Source of the DNA: Vibrio sp. Of7-15
GTDB taxonomy: Bacteria; Pseudomonadota; Gammaproteobacteria; Enterobacterales; Vibrionaceae
Assembly (NCBI RefSeq): GCF_022347565.1
Contig: NZ_JAKRGH010000022.1
Span: 20,373 to 84,372, forward strand
Length of the DNA: 64,000 nt
Direction of reading: 5' to 3'
The notes beneath the pieces are model-generated. The model was not told the DNA's origin and searched no databases. It saw nothing but the letters and a program-made list of their open reading frames with translations. The position numbers and the translations under genes were made by a program. This document shows, in pieces, positions 27,072 through 37,490 of this stretch. How positions within the stretch are numbered: the stretch's first letter is position 1; the number at the start of each line of letters is the position of its first letter.

Positions 27072-30000
27072 ATGACGCAGGGTTGGATTGTTGTTCCCGT
27101 GTCGTTGGCATATTTAGGGTTACTGTTTTTAATTGCTTGGTATGGTGATAGGCAAACACAATGGCTATCACGTTATCGGCCTTGGATTTATAGTTTATCG
27201 GTGGCGGTGTACTGTACCTCATGGACCTTTTACGGCACGGTAGGCCAAGCCAGTAATAACCCTTGGTCATTCCTTCCTATCTACCTCGCCCCTATTTTGG
27301 TGTTTGTGTTTGGTTGGCGTTTTTTGGCCCGCTTGATCTTGATTGCCAAACGGGAGCATATTACTTCCATTGCCGATTTTATTGCCGCTCGTTATGGAAA
27401 GTCACAAGGACTGGCGGTGGCCGTAACCGTGATTGCGGTGGTGGGGATCTTGCCTTACATTGCCTTGCAGTTGCGAGGGATCACTATGGGCCTAGAGCTG
27501 GTGGCCCCCAATTTAGCTCAAGATTTTGGTTATGAAGAAGAGCACATTTCGTGGTTTGTTGGCGCGGCCTTAGCGGTGTTTACCATGTTATTTGGTACGC
27601 GCCATATTGATACCACTGAGCATCACCGCGGCATGATGATGGCGGTGGCGTTTGAATCTTTAGTGAAGTTGGCTGCTTTTTTGATTGTCGGTAGCTTCAT
27701 TGTGTTTTTGGCGTTGAGTGAGCCTTCGGTGAATTTTAGCCAGATAGCTGCGCAGACTTATCAATCCCCTAATATTGCCACGTTGATCATTCATACCATT
27801 TTGACCATGGCAGCCATTGTGTGTTTGCCTCGTCAGTTTCATACCACAGTGGTGGAAAATGAACGAGCCCAAGATTTACACACGGCGCGTTGGGTATTTC
27901 CAAGCTATTTGCTATTGATGGGCATTTTAGTGCTGCCTATCGCATGGGCAGGGCAGGGCTTGTTGAGTGGCAGTATTCCGGCTGAGTCTTATTTATTGAG
28001 TGTGCCTTTATCGGTAGGTGCTGACGACATTGCGTTGATTGCTTTTTTAGGGGGAACTTCCGCCGCCAGTGGCATGGTGATCGTGTCTACCATTGCGTTG
28101 GCGATCATGGTGTCGAACGATTTGGTGCTGCCTTTGTTGTTGCGCCGCGTAAAAATGTCGAATCGTAATTTCACACAGTTTTCCGGTTTGTTGCTGAATA
28201 CTCGCCGCGCCTTGATCGTTTTGTTACTGGCGGCGGCATGGGGCTTTTATCAAGCTTTAGGCACCATCAGTTCTTTATCGGTGATTGGCTTGTTGGCCTT
28301 TGCTGCAATAGCTCAATTTGCGCCCGCTCTGATTGGTGGCTTGTATTGGCGCTATGGCAACCGAAAAGGGGTGTACGCTGGGCTGTTAATTGGTTTTGTG
28401 ATTTGGCTAATCACCTTAATGAGCCAAACAGGAATGTTGGCGGGCACGGCCGATAACAACTTGCTACTTTGGTTGGTGACGCCACCAGACTGGCTGGCGA
28501 ATTTAAATCTGAAATCGTCGGACTGGGGAATGGTGCTGAGTCTTGCTGCTAATACTGTGGCGTACATCTTTGTTTCAATGACAACCCATTCTAGCTTGAG
28601 TGAACGCTTGCAAGCTGCTGCCTTCGTGGGCACCCCTCTTCCTGAAAATGAAGATGTTAGCTTATACCAAAGCCGTGTGACGGTGGCGGAGTTGGAAATG
28701 CTGGCATCACGCTTTGTGGGACGTAAACGCGTACGCCAAGCCTTTCGGTTGTTTTCTCAGCAAAATCAGCAAGAGCTGTCACCTCAGCAGCAAGCCAGCT
28801 CTGCGCTGATACGCCATACTGAGCGAGTGTTGGCAGGGGTGTTTGGGGCATCTTCTGCCCGTCTGGTTTTGGCATCGGCGCTTCAAGGGCGGAACATGCA
28901 GCTGGAAGAGGTCGCTACCATTGTGGATGAAGCTTCGGAGCTGTTTGATTTTAGCCGAGGATTATTACAAGGCGCGATTGAGCATATTAATCAAGGTATT
29001 GCGGTAGTCGACAAGCAGCTAAGATTGGTGGCTTGGAACCAACGTTACTTAGAGCTGTTTACCTTCCCAGCAGGATTGATCCAAGTCGGTCGACCCATTG
29101 CCGATATTATCCGTCATAACGCAGAAGCCGGGTTATGTGGTCCAGGCGATCCGGAAATACACGTTCAGCGCCGTGTTTTGCATTTAGAGCGTGGAACGGC
29201 TCATACTTCTTCGCGTATTCGTCCTGATGGCCGTGTGATTGAAGTGCAAGGTAACCCGATGCCGGGAGGGGGGTTTGTGATGAGCTTTACCGACATCACC
29301 GCCTTTAGGGATGCCGAGCAAGCGTTAAAAGAAGCGAATGAAAATTTGGAAGCTCGGGTATTAGAACGAACACAGGAGTTGGAATCCCTAAACAGCCGAT
29401 TGGTTCATGCTACCCAACGTGCAGAGCATGCTTCTCAGTCGAAGAGTCGTTTTTTAGCAGCGGTAAGCCATGATTTAATGCAGCCTTTAAATGCCGCCAG
29501 ATTGTTTGCCTCTTCATTGTCAGAAGTGGCCAAAGATGATGAAACCCAAAAGATGTCTGGTCATATTGAAAGTGCGTTAGGGGCCGCAGAAGAGCTCATT
29601 GGTGACTTGCTGGATATCTCTCGTTTAGAAGCTGGCAAGTTAGATTTAGCCATGGCTTCTTTTCCGTTAAATGATGTTTTAAATAACTTGGCGGCTGAGT
29701 TTGGGGTGTTATCACAGCAGCAAGGCATTGAGTTCCATGTTGTGCCATCGGATGTGGTGATCTTTTCCGACCCTAAGCTGCTCCGACGGGCCATTCAAAA
29801 CTTCTTAACGAACGCATTTCGTTATAACCCGAAAGGCAAAGTGCTGTTAGGAGCAAGACGGGTGGGAGAGCAAGTTCGTATTGAAGTTTGGGATAACGGT
29901 GTCGGGATCCCAGAAGATAAGCAATCTCATATCTTTGAAGAGTTTACTCGGGCGGATCAAAGCCACGCCGATCAAGGGTTGGGGCTAGGCCTCGCCATTG

Positions 30001-30524
30001 CCCGTGGTATTGCCCGAGTGTTGGATCATCAAATTGAGCTGCGTTCATGGCCTGATCGTGGCACCGTGTTCTCTATTCAGGTGTCAAAAGGGCAGTTAGA
30101 ACAACGTTCAATACCAGTACCTTCAGAGCCAAATGCCAATTTACCTCTGGCTGGATTACGAGTGCTTTGTGTGGATAACGAGCCTGAAATCTTATTGGGT
30201 ATGGAAACTCTACTAAAGCGCTGGGGTTGTGAAGTAAAAACCGCAGAAGACTTAATGCAGAGTATGAATGCGCTAGAAAACGGTTGGGTTCCACAAGTGG
30301 TGTTCAGTGATTATCACTTAGCGAATGATCAAACGGGCTTACAAGTGCTTCAGCAATGCAGGTTACGCTTAGGTAATAACTTCCAAGGCGTGGTGATCAG
30401 TGCTGATAGAACCAATGCGGTGCTAGATGGCATTAGTCAAAATGGTTTTGGTTACATTTCAAAACCCGTGAAGCCATTAAAGCTCAGAACGGTACTGAAC
30501 AAAGTGTTGGCGGAAGTGGAATAA
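27072..30524 (+). CDS. crbS: Hybrid sensor kinase with sodium/solute symporter domain, CrbS-like
   Basis: This 1150-residue membrane kinase starts with a sodium:solute symporter-like module of about 13 helices (residues ~1-510). A PAS-like region follows (~640-755), then a coiled linker. HisKA has the phosphorylated His in AVSHDLMQPLN at about residue 800. HATPase has N-box NFLTNAFRYNP, G1 DNGVGIP and G2 GLGLGLAIARG. A receiver ends the protein, with Asp in VVFSDYHLAND near 1079 and Lys in ISKPVKP. This is the CbrA/CrbS architecture; CrbS with CrbR activates acs in Vibrio. Neighbours acs, actP and the LuxR-type response regulator support the call. AAGGAGA precedes the ATG. Confidence 0.88.
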   Translation: MTQGWIVVPVSLAYLGLLFLIAWYGDRQTQWLSRYRPWIYSLSVAVYCTSWTFYGTVGQASNNPWSFLPIYLAPILVFVFGWRFLARLILIAKREHITSIADFIAARYGKSQGLAVAVTVIAVVGILPYIALQLRGITMGLELVAPNLAQDFGYEEEHISWFVGAALAVFTMLFGTRHIDTTEHHRGMMMAVAFESLVKLAAFLIVGSFIVFLALSEPSVNFSQIAAQTYQSPNIATLIIHTILTMAAIVCLPRQFHTTVVENERAQDLHTARWVFPSYLLLMGILVLPIAWAGQGLLSGSIPAESYLLSVPLSVGADDIALIAFLGGTSAASGMVIVSTIALAIMVSNDLVLPLLLRRVKMSNRNFTQFSGLLLNTRRALIVLLLAAAWGFYQALGTISSLSVIGLLAFAAIAQFAPALIGGLYWRYGNRKGVYAGLLIGFVIWLITLMSQTGMLAGTADNNLLLWLVTPPDWLANLNLKSSDWGMVLSLAANTVAYIFVSMTTHSSLSERLQAAAFVGTPLPENEDVSLYQSRVTVAELEMLASRFVGRKRVRQAFRLFSQQNQQELSPQQQASSALIRHTERVLAGVFGASSARLVLASALQGRNMQLEEVATIVDEASELFDFSRGLLQGAIEHINQGIAVVDKQLRLVAWNQRYLELFTFPAGLIQVGRPIADIIRHNAEAGLCGPGDPEIHVQRRVLHLERGTAHTSSRIRPDGRVIEVQGNPMPGGGFVMSFTDITAFRDAEQALKEANENLEARVLERTQELESLNSRLVHATQRAEHASQSKSRFLAAVSHDLMQPLNAARLFASSLSEVAKDDETQKMSGHIESALGAAEELIGDLLDISRLEAGKLDLAMASFPLNDVLNNLAAEFGVLSQQQGIEFHVVPSDVVIFSDPKLLRRAIQNFLTNAFRYNPKGKVLLGARRVGEQVRIEVWDNGVGIPEDKQSHIFEEFTRADQSHADQGLGLGLAIARGIARVLDHQIELRSWPDRGTVFSIQVSKGQLEQRSIPVPSEPNANLPLAGLRVLCVDNEPEILLGMETLLKRWGCEVKTAEDLMQSMNALENGWVPQVVFSDYHLANDQTGLQVLQQCRLRLGNNFQGVVISADRTNAVLDGISQNGFGYISKPVKPLKLRTVLNKVLAEVE

Positions 30525-30546
30525 GACAAGTGTAGAGTGGTCGTAA

Positions 30547-30586
30547 AATAAAAAAGGATTGGCGATGAGGCCAATCCTTTTTTATT
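30547..30586. terminator. Bidirectional terminator between crbS and actP
   Basis: AAAATAAAAAAGGATTGG pairs with CCAATCCTTTTTTATT around an 8-base loop. A- and T-runs on both sides serve the convergent crbS and actP genes. Confidence 0.85.
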
Positions 30587-30635
30587 ATGCATTGCTTATA
30601 TTATTTGCTGTTGAAGCTTTGGGTTACCGATGGGA

Positions 30636-32339
30636 TTAATGCTCGTGCGCTTCACCAGCACCTTTAGGGTAACGAATCGATTCAACCATTTGTTGGACAT
30701 CTTCAGGTACTTCAGCCGTGAATTTGTTCACAACAATCGACACTACAAAGTTCAGACACATACCTAGTGTACCAATGCCTTCTGGGCTGATACCGAACCA
30801 CCAGTTATCAGGTGTGCTCGCTGCTGGGTTGATGAACTTGAAGTAAATGATGTAAGCCGTGGTGAAGACGATACCTGCCAACATACCTGCGATAGCACCT
30901 TCTTTGTTCATCTTCTTATAGAAGATACCCAAGATAATCGCAGGGAAGAAAGACGCTGCTGCTAAGCCGAAGGCAAAGGCCACTACTTCTGCCACGAAAC
31001 CAGGTGGGTTAATGCCTAAGTAACCAGCACCTATGATGGCCACGGCGGCACCGATACGTGCGGCTCGAAGTTCTTCTTTATCCGTCATGTCTGGTTTGAA
31101 GCTCTTTCTCAACAAGTCATGTGATATGGAGGTTGAGATCACCAGTAGTAGACCCGCAGCGGTTGATAGTGCAGCGGCTAGGCCACCTGCTGCCAGTAAA
31201 GCAATTACCCAGTTTGGTAGGCTTGCTAGCTCTGGTGAAGCCAGTACGATGATGTCACGGTTGATGCTAACTTCGTTACGCTCATCACCCGAGTAGAACA
31301 TCTTGCCATCGCCATTTTTGTCTTCCCAACCAACAAGACCAGTGCTTTCCCAGTTTTGGTACCAGCTTGGTGCTTCGGTTGCAGCAACGCCTTGTTTGTC
31401 TGGACCATTTAGGGTTTCAATCATATTTACACGAGCAAATGCCGCAATAGCCGGAGCCGTTGTGTATAGGATTGAGATAAATACAAGAGCGTAACCTGCT
31501 GATACACGTGCATCAGAGACTTTTGGCACGGTGAAGAAGCGAATGATGACGTGTGGTAAACCAGCCGTACCCACCATTAGAGCGGCACAGATGAAGAAGA
31601 CATCCACCATGCTCTTGGAGCCGTCGGTATAGGTATTAAATCCGAGCTCTGCCGATAGGCCATCGAGTTTGTCTAGCATGTAGGTTTCAGAGCCCGTTAA
31701 GGTTGAACCAAAACCAAGCTGAGGAACTGGGTTACCCGTCATCATGAAAGAGGTGAAGATGGCAGGAACCATGAAAGCGAAAATAAGCACACAGTACTGA
31801 GCTACCTGCGTATAAGTAATGCCCTTCATGCCGCCCAATACTGCGTAGAAGAAAACAATACCCATACCGATGATGATGCCGAGGTTAATATCTACTTCTA
31901 GGAAGCGAGCAAATACCACACCCACACCACGCATTTGACCTGCTACGTAGGTAAACGAAACGAAGATGGCGCAAAAGACAGCTACCAAACGTGCAGTTTT
32001 AGAGTAATAACGGTCACCGATGAAATCCGGCACCGTAAACTTACCAAATTTACGGAGGTAAGGAGCAAGACAAAGAGCCAGCAGTACGTAACCACCAGTC
32101 CAACCCATCAGGTACACACTACCGTCGTAACCGATGAAGGAAATAATACCAGCCATAGAGATAAACGATGCAGCCGACATCCAGTCAGCGGCCGTTGCCA
32201 TCCCGTTGGCAATAGGGTGAACCCCACCGCCTGCTACATAGAATTCACTGGTTGAACCCGCACGAGCCCAAATTGCGATGCCAATATAAAGAGCAAAGGT
32301 GATACCAACTAATATAAACGTCCAAGTTTGGATATCCAT
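30636..32339 (-). CDS. actP: Cation/acetate symporter ActP
   Basis: ActP imports acetate with sodium or protons across the inner membrane. It is a sodium:solute symporter with about 13 helices. Family stretches are FYVAGGGVHPIANGMATAAD at the start, GQMRGVGVVFARFLEVDINL, and GLAAALSTAAGLLLVISTSI. Length 567 residues is normal. It lies directly after the small DUF485 gene (yjcH), 11 bases apart, the standard yjcH-actP pair. With acs nearby it forms the acetate uptake and activation set, probably under CrbS/CrbR control. Confidence 0.95.
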   Translation of the reverse strand: MDIQTWTFILVGITFALYIGIAIWARAGSTSEFYVAGGGVHPIANGMATAADWMSAASFISMAGIISFIGYDGSVYLMGWTGGYVLLALCLAPYLRKFGKFTVPDFIGDRYYSKTARLVAVFCAIFVSFTYVAGQMRGVGVVFARFLEVDINLGIIIGMGIVFFYAVLGGMKGITYTQVAQYCVLIFAFMVPAIFTSFMMTGNPVPQLGFGSTLTGSETYMLDKLDGLSAELGFNTYTDGSKSMVDVFFICAALMVGTAGLPHVIIRFFTVPKVSDARVSAGYALVFISILYTTAPAIAAFARVNMIETLNGPDKQGVAATEAPSWYQNWESTGLVGWEDKNGDGKMFYSGDERNEVSINRDIIVLASPELASLPNWVIALLAAGGLAAALSTAAGLLLVISTSISHDLLRKSFKPDMTDKEELRAARIGAAVAIIGAGYLGINPPGFVAEVVAFAFGLAAASFFPAIILGIFYKKMNKEGAIAGMLAGIVFTTAYIIYFKFINPAASTPDNWWFGISPEGIGTLGMCLNFVVSIVVNKFTAEVPEDVQQMVESIRYPKGAGEAHEH

Positions 32340-32350
32340 GACGACCCCTC

Positions 32351-32617
32351 TTAATCTTCCTGTACATTAAATTTTTTGTCGAGCGCATTCATGCGAGCAA
32401 CATAGATAAAGATCAGGGCGACAAAGGTGTAGATCGAACCTTGTTGTGCAAACCAGAATCCCAGTTTGAAACCGCCAATCTGAATAGTATTCAGCACATC
32501 AACAAATAGAATTCCTGCTCCGTATGAGACTAGAAACCAAATTGCGAGTAACGAGCCCATAATGCCTAGATTTTCCTTCCAGTAGGCTTGCGCATGTTCT
32601 TTAGATTCGAACGCCAT
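32351..32617 (-). CDS. yjcH: DUF485 small membrane protein (YjcH)
   Basis: This 88-residue protein has two hydrophobic segments (LLAIWFLVSYGAGILFVDVL and IYTFVALIFIYVARMNALD) and belongs to DUF485, which accompanies ActP. The open frame extends to 32701, but AGGAG lies 6 bases before the ATG at 32617 (MAFESKEHAQAYWKENL), the family start. The extra upstream codons are intergenic. It probably assists ActP, but its exact role is not known. Confidence 0.9.
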   Translation of the reverse strand: MAFESKEHAQAYWKENLGIMGSLLAIWFLVSYGAGILFVDVLNTIQIGGFKLGFWFAQQGSIYTFVALIFIYVARMNALDKKFNVQED

Positions 32618-32803
32618 CGCCATCTCCTTTGTGTTTATGTTATTCGTTAAATAAATGTTACGAGAAAACATTAGCAATGAAAGAAAAAGAAAACAGTGCA
32701 ACTTTAGTCGAGGAATAAAAGCGAAAATCGCCCGAAATTGAGCGATTTTGTGAGGTGAGCTTATTTTTAACTATGTTAATTAAATGTTGCTTTGGACGAA
32801 GGT

Positions 32804-33451
32804 CTAACTCATGAAATAGAAATTTTTGATCCCGCTTAGCAGGTTATTGACGGCCACAGACGCCAGGATTAATCCCATGATTCGGCTGATGATGGCAGCC
32901 CCCACATGACCGATGTATTTTTGAATTTTGTTGGCACCCAGCATCAACAATAAAGTGATCAATAACACCGTGATAACCACGAGGGTGGTAATGGCTTGAT
33001 CGACAATGGCGTAACGATTGTTATCAGTCAGCATGACGACGGCCATCATGGCACCAGGAGAGGCAATAGAAGGGACTGCCAATGGGTACACAGCAAGGCT
33101 ACCTAACTCTGAGTGCTGAACTTCTTTTTCACTCAGTTTGCATTCTTCATCCACTTTGCTTTCACCGAAGATCATCGTCAGTGCAAACAGCAGTAATACC
33201 AGCCCACCAGCGGCTTGGAATGCAGGCAGTGGGATTTGCATTGCCTCTAATAACAGTTGGCCGACAACAATAAAGAACAACAAAATGCCTGTTGCAATGG
33301 CGGTGGCTTTGAGTGCCACCAAGCGACGTTGTTTGGCATTAAGGTGGCTGGTTTGAGACAAATAAACAGGAACTGAACCAATAGGGTCAACTACTGCCCA
33401 CACGAGAACAAATTGGGTAATTAAGGCACTAAGCAAAAAGAACTCCTTCAA
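32804..33451 (-). CDS. MarC-family integral membrane protein
   Basis: A 215-residue inner-membrane protein with six hydrophobic segments. The signature VVDPIGSVPVYLS near the start and a matching PLAVPSIASPGAMM later are typical of MarC/UPF0056. The name dates from a mar locus association that was later withdrawn; the function is unknown. It is a single gene upstream of yjcH on the same strand. A start with AAGGAG upstream supports 33451. Confidence 0.88.
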   Translation of the reverse strand: MKEFFLLSALITQFVLVWAVVDPIGSVPVYLSQTSHLNAKQRRLVALKATAIATGILLFFIVVGQLLLEAMQIPLPAFQAAGGLVLLLFALTMIFGESKVDEECKLSEKEVQHSELGSLAVYPLAVPSIASPGAMMAVVMLTDNNRYAIVDQAITTLVVITVLLITLLLMLGANKIQKYIGHVGAAIISRIMGLILASVAVNNLLSGIKNFYFMS

Positions 33452-33683
33452 TGACAGTCGTGAAAGGTAACGTGGTTTTATTTAAGGTATGAAGTGTTTA
33501 TTACTTATCTTAGCAATAAATCATTATCTATTGGCGAATTTATAGAGAAATTTTGTTTTTTTTTATGTCTATTCTTTACAAATAAGGTGTTGCTATCAAA
33601 GAGGTTAGAATAGGTTTTCTGTTTATAGGTAAGTGCTGGTATTAATTAGAGGGGGAGTCTATTATTTTTCTATTTTAAAGGAA

Positions 33684-33710
33684 GGTATTAGCACCCTATG
33701 TGCCAATACC
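33684..33710 (-). terminator. Terminator of crbR
   Basis: GGTATTAGCAC and GTGCCAATACC pair with one mismatch around a five-base loop, followed on the minus strand by TTCCTTTAAAA. It lies 18 bases after the crbR stop. Confidence 0.7.
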
Positions 33711-33727
33711 TAATGAACTTATCTTAA

Positions 33728-34360
33728 TTAAGCTACGTCGATTTGTTGCAGCAAAATGACCGCTTGGGTACGGTTTTTAACTCCAAGCTTTCGGAAGATG
33801 GCCGTCATATGGGCTTTAATGGTGGCTTCGGAGACATTTAAATCATAGGCGATTTGTTTGTTGAGTAGGCCATCAGACAACATGCCCAGTACCTTATATT
33901 GCTGAGGCGTGAGGGTTGCTATCTTCTCTGCCAATTCGGAACAAGCTTGATCGTTTTCGATCACGCCTTCAGGGAAAAAAGAATCGCCATTGAGTACTTG
34001 GTTGAGCGCAGAGACGAGAGCCCTCATATCACTTGATTTAGGAATGAAACCAAACGCACCGTGGCTTTTGACTTGAGAGACCACACTGGATTCTTCACTG
34101 GCCGATACCACCACAATCGGAAGATCGGGATACTGGGATCGCAAGTGAATTAAGCCAGACATTCCATTGGCTCCTGGCATTTTTAAATCGAGTAATAGCA
34201 GGTCGATTTCTGGGTCTTTTTCTAACAAGCTGAGTAAGCTGTCGAGAGAGTCTGCTTCCAGCAAATTTGCCCCGCTGATCGCCATATGAACAGATTGAAA
34301 TAAAGCGTTGCGGAACAGGGGATGATCATCAGCAATAATAATGGTGTAGTTAGCGTCCAT
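33728..34360 (-). CDS. crbR: LuxR/FixJ-type response regulator, CrbR-like
   Basis: An N-terminal receiver domain (TIIIADDHPLFRNALFQSV; phospho-acceptor Asp in LLLLDLKMPG; Lys in FGFIPKSSD) is followed by a GerE-type HTH (LTPQQYKVLGMLSDGLLNKQ, then VSEATIKAHMTAIFRKLGV). This is the NarL/FixJ class of the CrbR partner of CrbS. The open frame extends to 34420, but receiver homology begins right after the ATG at 34360 (MDANYTIIIADDH). Although it is not adjacent to crbS, it lies just beyond actP-yjcH-marC, and Vibrio CrbR is known to activate acs. The assignment rests on context plus class. Confidence 0.8.
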   Translation of the reverse strand: MDANYTIIIADDHPLFRNALFQSVHMAISGANLLEADSLDSLLSLLEKDPEIDLLLLDLKMPGANGMSGLIHLRSQYPDLPIVVVSASEESSVVSQVKSHGAFGFIPKSSDMRALVSALNQVLNGDSFFPEGVIENDQACSELAEKIATLTPQQYKVLGMLSDGLLNKQIAYDLNVSEATIKAHMTAIFRKLGVKNRTQAVILLQQIDVA

Positions 34361-34555
34361 GTCGTTCTTATTCTCATTATTGTGTTGATTGACGGTAGCA
34401 TTTGCCGTTTTAGCGGGCAATTTTATTCGCCTAAAGTCTGAGCCTTCTCTCTTTAATTATGCAAACAATAGAACGGGATTATGATAATAGGGTGATGATA
34501 GAAGTTCGACGTTTGTCGAGGTGAACAAATGATACATTTACTGAATGTAAGAAGG

Positions 34556-34584
34556 CAGCAGAGGTACGATGAGTTCCTCTGCTG
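34556..34584 (-). terminator. Terminator-like hairpin after dsbD
   Basis: CAGCAGAGG and CCTCTGCTG pair perfectly around an 11-base loop, 10 bases after the dsbD stop. The following T-tract on the minus strand is weak (CCTTCTT). Confidence 0.6.
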
Positions 34585-34593
34585 TAAGGTAGT

Positions 34594-36453
34594 TTATTGA
34601 ACTAATTTGGCGTTTTTAAGGTGTTGAATAAAAGGTTCGGCTTTCATAAAACCCGTTAAACGTGCGTTGTCGATTTTATTGCCATTGGCATCCCAAAAGT
34701 CGATGGTGGGTAATCCCAGTACATCCAGTTCTTGCAGCAAGGCGATGTCTTCTGGGGCGTTGTTGGTGACATCCGCTTGTAGCAGAACGAAATTGGCGAG
34801 CAAAGGCTCAACCTCGGAATTATGGAAGGTGTATTTTTCAAATTCTTTACACGCTACACACCAGTCGGCATAGAAATCAAGCAGCACAGGTTTATTGGCT
34901 GCTTTGGCCGCTGCCAGTTCCGTATTAAGCTCGTTTAAATCGGCGATCCGTTTAAAGCTGACCGCCGTTGTTTGGTTGGTTCCTGCCGCTGGTGTTGTGC
35001 CATTGGCGGAAACATTGGTGTGTTGGTTGAGCAACGGTTGTACGGAAGCAATCACACCTAAAATCGCAATAATACCGATCAGGCTGCGTTTCCAGCCCAG
35101 CTCCATCGCACTTTGTAGGTGGTAGACCCAACCAAAAGCCACAACTCCCAGTACAGCCCATAGGTATGGAATGATGTGAGGCGGTAAAATACGTTCCAGT
35201 AAAAAGACAGGCACGGCTAGCAAGACGAAACCAAAGAAAGTTTTGACGTGGTTCATCCAGTTGCCTGCTTTTGGCAGTAGTTTATTACCAAACATAGCGG
35301 CAAGAACTAATGGAATCCCCATACCGATGGCCAATGCGTATAATGCGATGGCACCCGTCATTAAATCGCCACTTTGTGCTACATAAATCAGTGCCCCAGA
35401 CAATGGCGCGGTGGTGCAGGGTGAGCACACTAGACCCGAAATGGCACCCATGGTGAATACGCCCGCTAGGCTCCCTCCTTTTTGTTTGTTACTTAACCCG
35501 TTAAGCCAAGTTTGCACGCTACTTGGTAATTGAATGGTGTAAAGGCCAAACATAGAAAGAGCGAGAGCAACAAACAAAATACTTAAGCCAATCAGTACAT
35601 AAGGGTGTTGTAGTGCCGCTTGAAATTGCATGCCTGCAGAGGCCACAACCAAGCCCAATAAGGTATAAGTAAGCGCCATGCCCTGAATGTAGACAAAAGA
35701 CAGCTTAAAGGCTTTACCGTGGCTTAATTTTCCGCCGCCCAATACGATTCCGGTCAGAATTGGGTACATTGGCAGTACACAAGGGGTGAAGGCAAGCCCC
35801 ACACCTAAGGCTAAAAACAGTAATGGAGTCCACCATTGTGTACCTAGGTTATCGGCAAGCTCTTGTTGCTGTGTTTGTAGCTGAGGAGCTTCAGTGGTGA
35901 TGTCCTGTCTTGCTGTTGCTGTTGCTGTGGTTTGATTTGGTTGTGCGCCGCCAGATTGTGTCTCTTCTGCTGCTTGGGTGTAACTGCTCGCTGCGGTGAG
36001 TGGTGACAGAGGCACTTTTCTGATCTCTGGTGGGTAGCAGAAGCCTGCTTTTGCACAGCCTTGATATCTTACAATCAGCTCGGCATTGTCATCAACTGAC
36101 ACCAAAGGCACCGTTACGGTTAATGGCTCGGTGTAAATGTTGACCTGACCAAAAAACTCATCTGTATACGGTTGGCCTTGGCGCATTTCGATATCACCAA
36201 TTTGGGCATTGGTGGCACTGACAGACAGTTGGTGCTGATAAAGGTAATATTCGGGTTTGACTTGCCAGTCGAGATAGAGGCGATCCCCTTGTTGGATAAA
36301 GTTAAAAGGGAAAGCTTCATCCACCATCACAAATTGAGGTTCATTGTTACTTAACCCCGGCAAGTTAAAAGCAGCCCGTGCGGGAGTGAGTAGATTACTC
36401 AGTATTAAAGCCACCAGCAGCAACCAGTGGGAAAAGCGAAATTGTTTGGTCAT
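34594..36453 (-). CDS. dsbD: Thiol:disulfide interchange protein DsbD
   Basis: DsbD passes electrons from cytosolic thioredoxin through the inner membrane to periplasmic DsbC/DsbG. Three redox modules are visible. The periplasmic alpha domain has the Cys pair in [12 protein letters not shown]. The eight-helix beta domain has Cys in [14 protein letters not shown] and [12 protein letters not shown]. The C-terminal thioredoxin-like gamma domain has [12 protein letters not shown]. The frame opens at 36525, but the ATG at 36453 starts a proper signal peptide ([18 protein letters not shown], then ARA). About 619 residues. No cutA is seen next to it. Confidence 0.93.
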   Translation of the reverse strand: MTKQFRFSHWLLLVALILSNLLTPARAAFNLPGLSNNEPQFVMVDEAFPFNFIQQGDRLYLDWQVKPEYYLYQHQLSVSATNAQIGDIEMRQGQPYTDEFFGQVNIYTEPLTVTVPLVSVDDNAELIVRYQGCAKAGFCYPPEIRKVPLSPLTAASSYTQAAEETQSGGAQPNQTTATATARQDITTEAPQLQTQQQELADNLGTQWWTPLLFLALGVGLAFTPCVLPMYPILTGIVLGGGKLSHGKAFKLSFVYIQGMALTYTLLGLVVASAGMQFQAALQHPYVLIGLSILFVALALSMFGLYTIQLPSSVQTWLNGLSNKQKGGSLAGVFTMGAISGLVCSPCTTAPLSGALIYVAQSGDLMTGAIALYALAIGMGIPLVLAAMFGNKLLPKAGNWMNHVKTFFGFVLLAVPVFLLERILPPHIIPYLWAVLGVVAFGWVYHLQSAMELGWKRSLIGIIAILGVIASVQPLLNQHTNVSANGTTPAAGTNQTTAVSFKRIADLNELNTELAAAKAANKPVLLDFYADWCVACKEFEKYTFHNSEVEPLLANFVLLQADVTNNAPEDIALLQELDVLGLPTIDFWDANGNKIDNARLTGFMKAEPFIQHLKNAKLVQ

Positions 36454-36557
36454 GATTGTTATGTCTACGGTAAATGGGGTGTCAGCATGGTTATTGAGAC
36501 CAGCCCTTAGTGACTTTAGTTTCACAAGATAGCTTTGTTTATTGTATAGAAGTGGCG

Positions 36558-37466
36558 CTATGGATTGTTATTGTACTGTAAGTGTTCACGAACAAAATCC
36601 GTAAAACACTTTATATGCGTCGGGATATAACTTAAGCGCTGATAAAGCATATAAATAGGCCGAGGTGGTGAGTACCATTCTGGCATCATGGTTTCTAATT
36701 GTGATTGCTCTAATTCTTGGATCACCATATAGCTGGGTAAGCACGCGATACCAAGCCCACTGATACTGGCTTGCTTTACACTGTTGAGATCGGCAATCGC
36801 TACCTTAGGGGGCGAATTTACCCATACAGTTTGTTGGCCACAGGTCAGTGCCCAATCAAACTCAGGTACTGTTGCCAAGCGTGAATGCTGATTAAGTTGC
36901 TCTGGGTGATTGGGTTTTCCGTATTGTGCTAAGTAGCTGGGCGAGGCAATTAAAATACGATGAGACGTGCCCACTTGGGCGGCGGCAAAATTAGAGTCGG
37001 GTTGTTGTCCGACACGGAACACTACATCATATTGTTCTGAATTGTAATCGTGATGCTGATTCGACAGTTGGTGGATGGATAAGGTGATGTCTGGGTAACG
37101 TGCCAAAAACTGATTAAAAATGGGCATCAGCTGGTAGGTGAGTAAGCCCACTGGGGCAGAAACGCGCAGCGCACCTTGGGGCGTTTGGCTATTATCATGC
37201 AGTTCAGCGGTGGCTTTTTCCAATTCATCGAACAGAGGTTGGCAGCGATCAACGTAGTTTTGGCCAAGAGGAGTCAGGGCGACATTGCGGCTGTCTCGGA
37301 TCACTAATTGGCTGTCTAAAGTCTCTTCTAAACGCTGAATCCGACGGCTTAATGTGGCGGGGGGAATGTCTAGCCATTGGGCGGCAGAACGAAAACTACC
37401 TTGTTGTGCGATTGCAATTAAGTTTTTTAGATCGTCTAACTTCATCTCATTTTTGCAACGCTGCAT
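36558..37466 (-). CDS. LysR-family transcriptional regulator
   Basis: The N-terminal winged HTH reads [20 protein letters not shown] then [17 protein letters not shown]. It is followed by a substrate-binding domain with [20 protein letters not shown] and the usual PDITLSIHQ stretch. About 300 residues, typical. Three in-frame starts are possible (37490, 37466, 37445); I use 37466 because AGAGG lies 10 bases upstream, though the family usually starts nearer 37445. It resembles the AaeR/YhaJ-like group that often controls nearby pumps, but no divergent partner gene is present and the target is unknown. Confidence 0.85.
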   Translation of the reverse strand: MQRCKNEMKLDDLKNLIAIAQQGSFRSAAQWLDIPPATLSRRIQRLEETLDSQLVIRDSRNVALTPLGQNYVDRCQPLFDELEKATAELHDNSQTPQGALRVSAPVGLLTYQLMPIFNQFLARYPDITLSIHQLSNQHHDYNSEQYDVVFRVGQQPDSNFAAAQVGTSHRILIASPSYLAQYGKPNHPEQLNQHSRLATVPEFDWALTCGQQTVWVNSPPKVAIADLNSVKQASISGLGIACLPSYMVIQELEQSQLETMMPEWYSPPRPIYMLYQRLSYIPTHIKCFTDFVREHLQYNNNP

Positions 37467-37490
37467 ATCGCTTTTGCCTCTATTGTTCAT

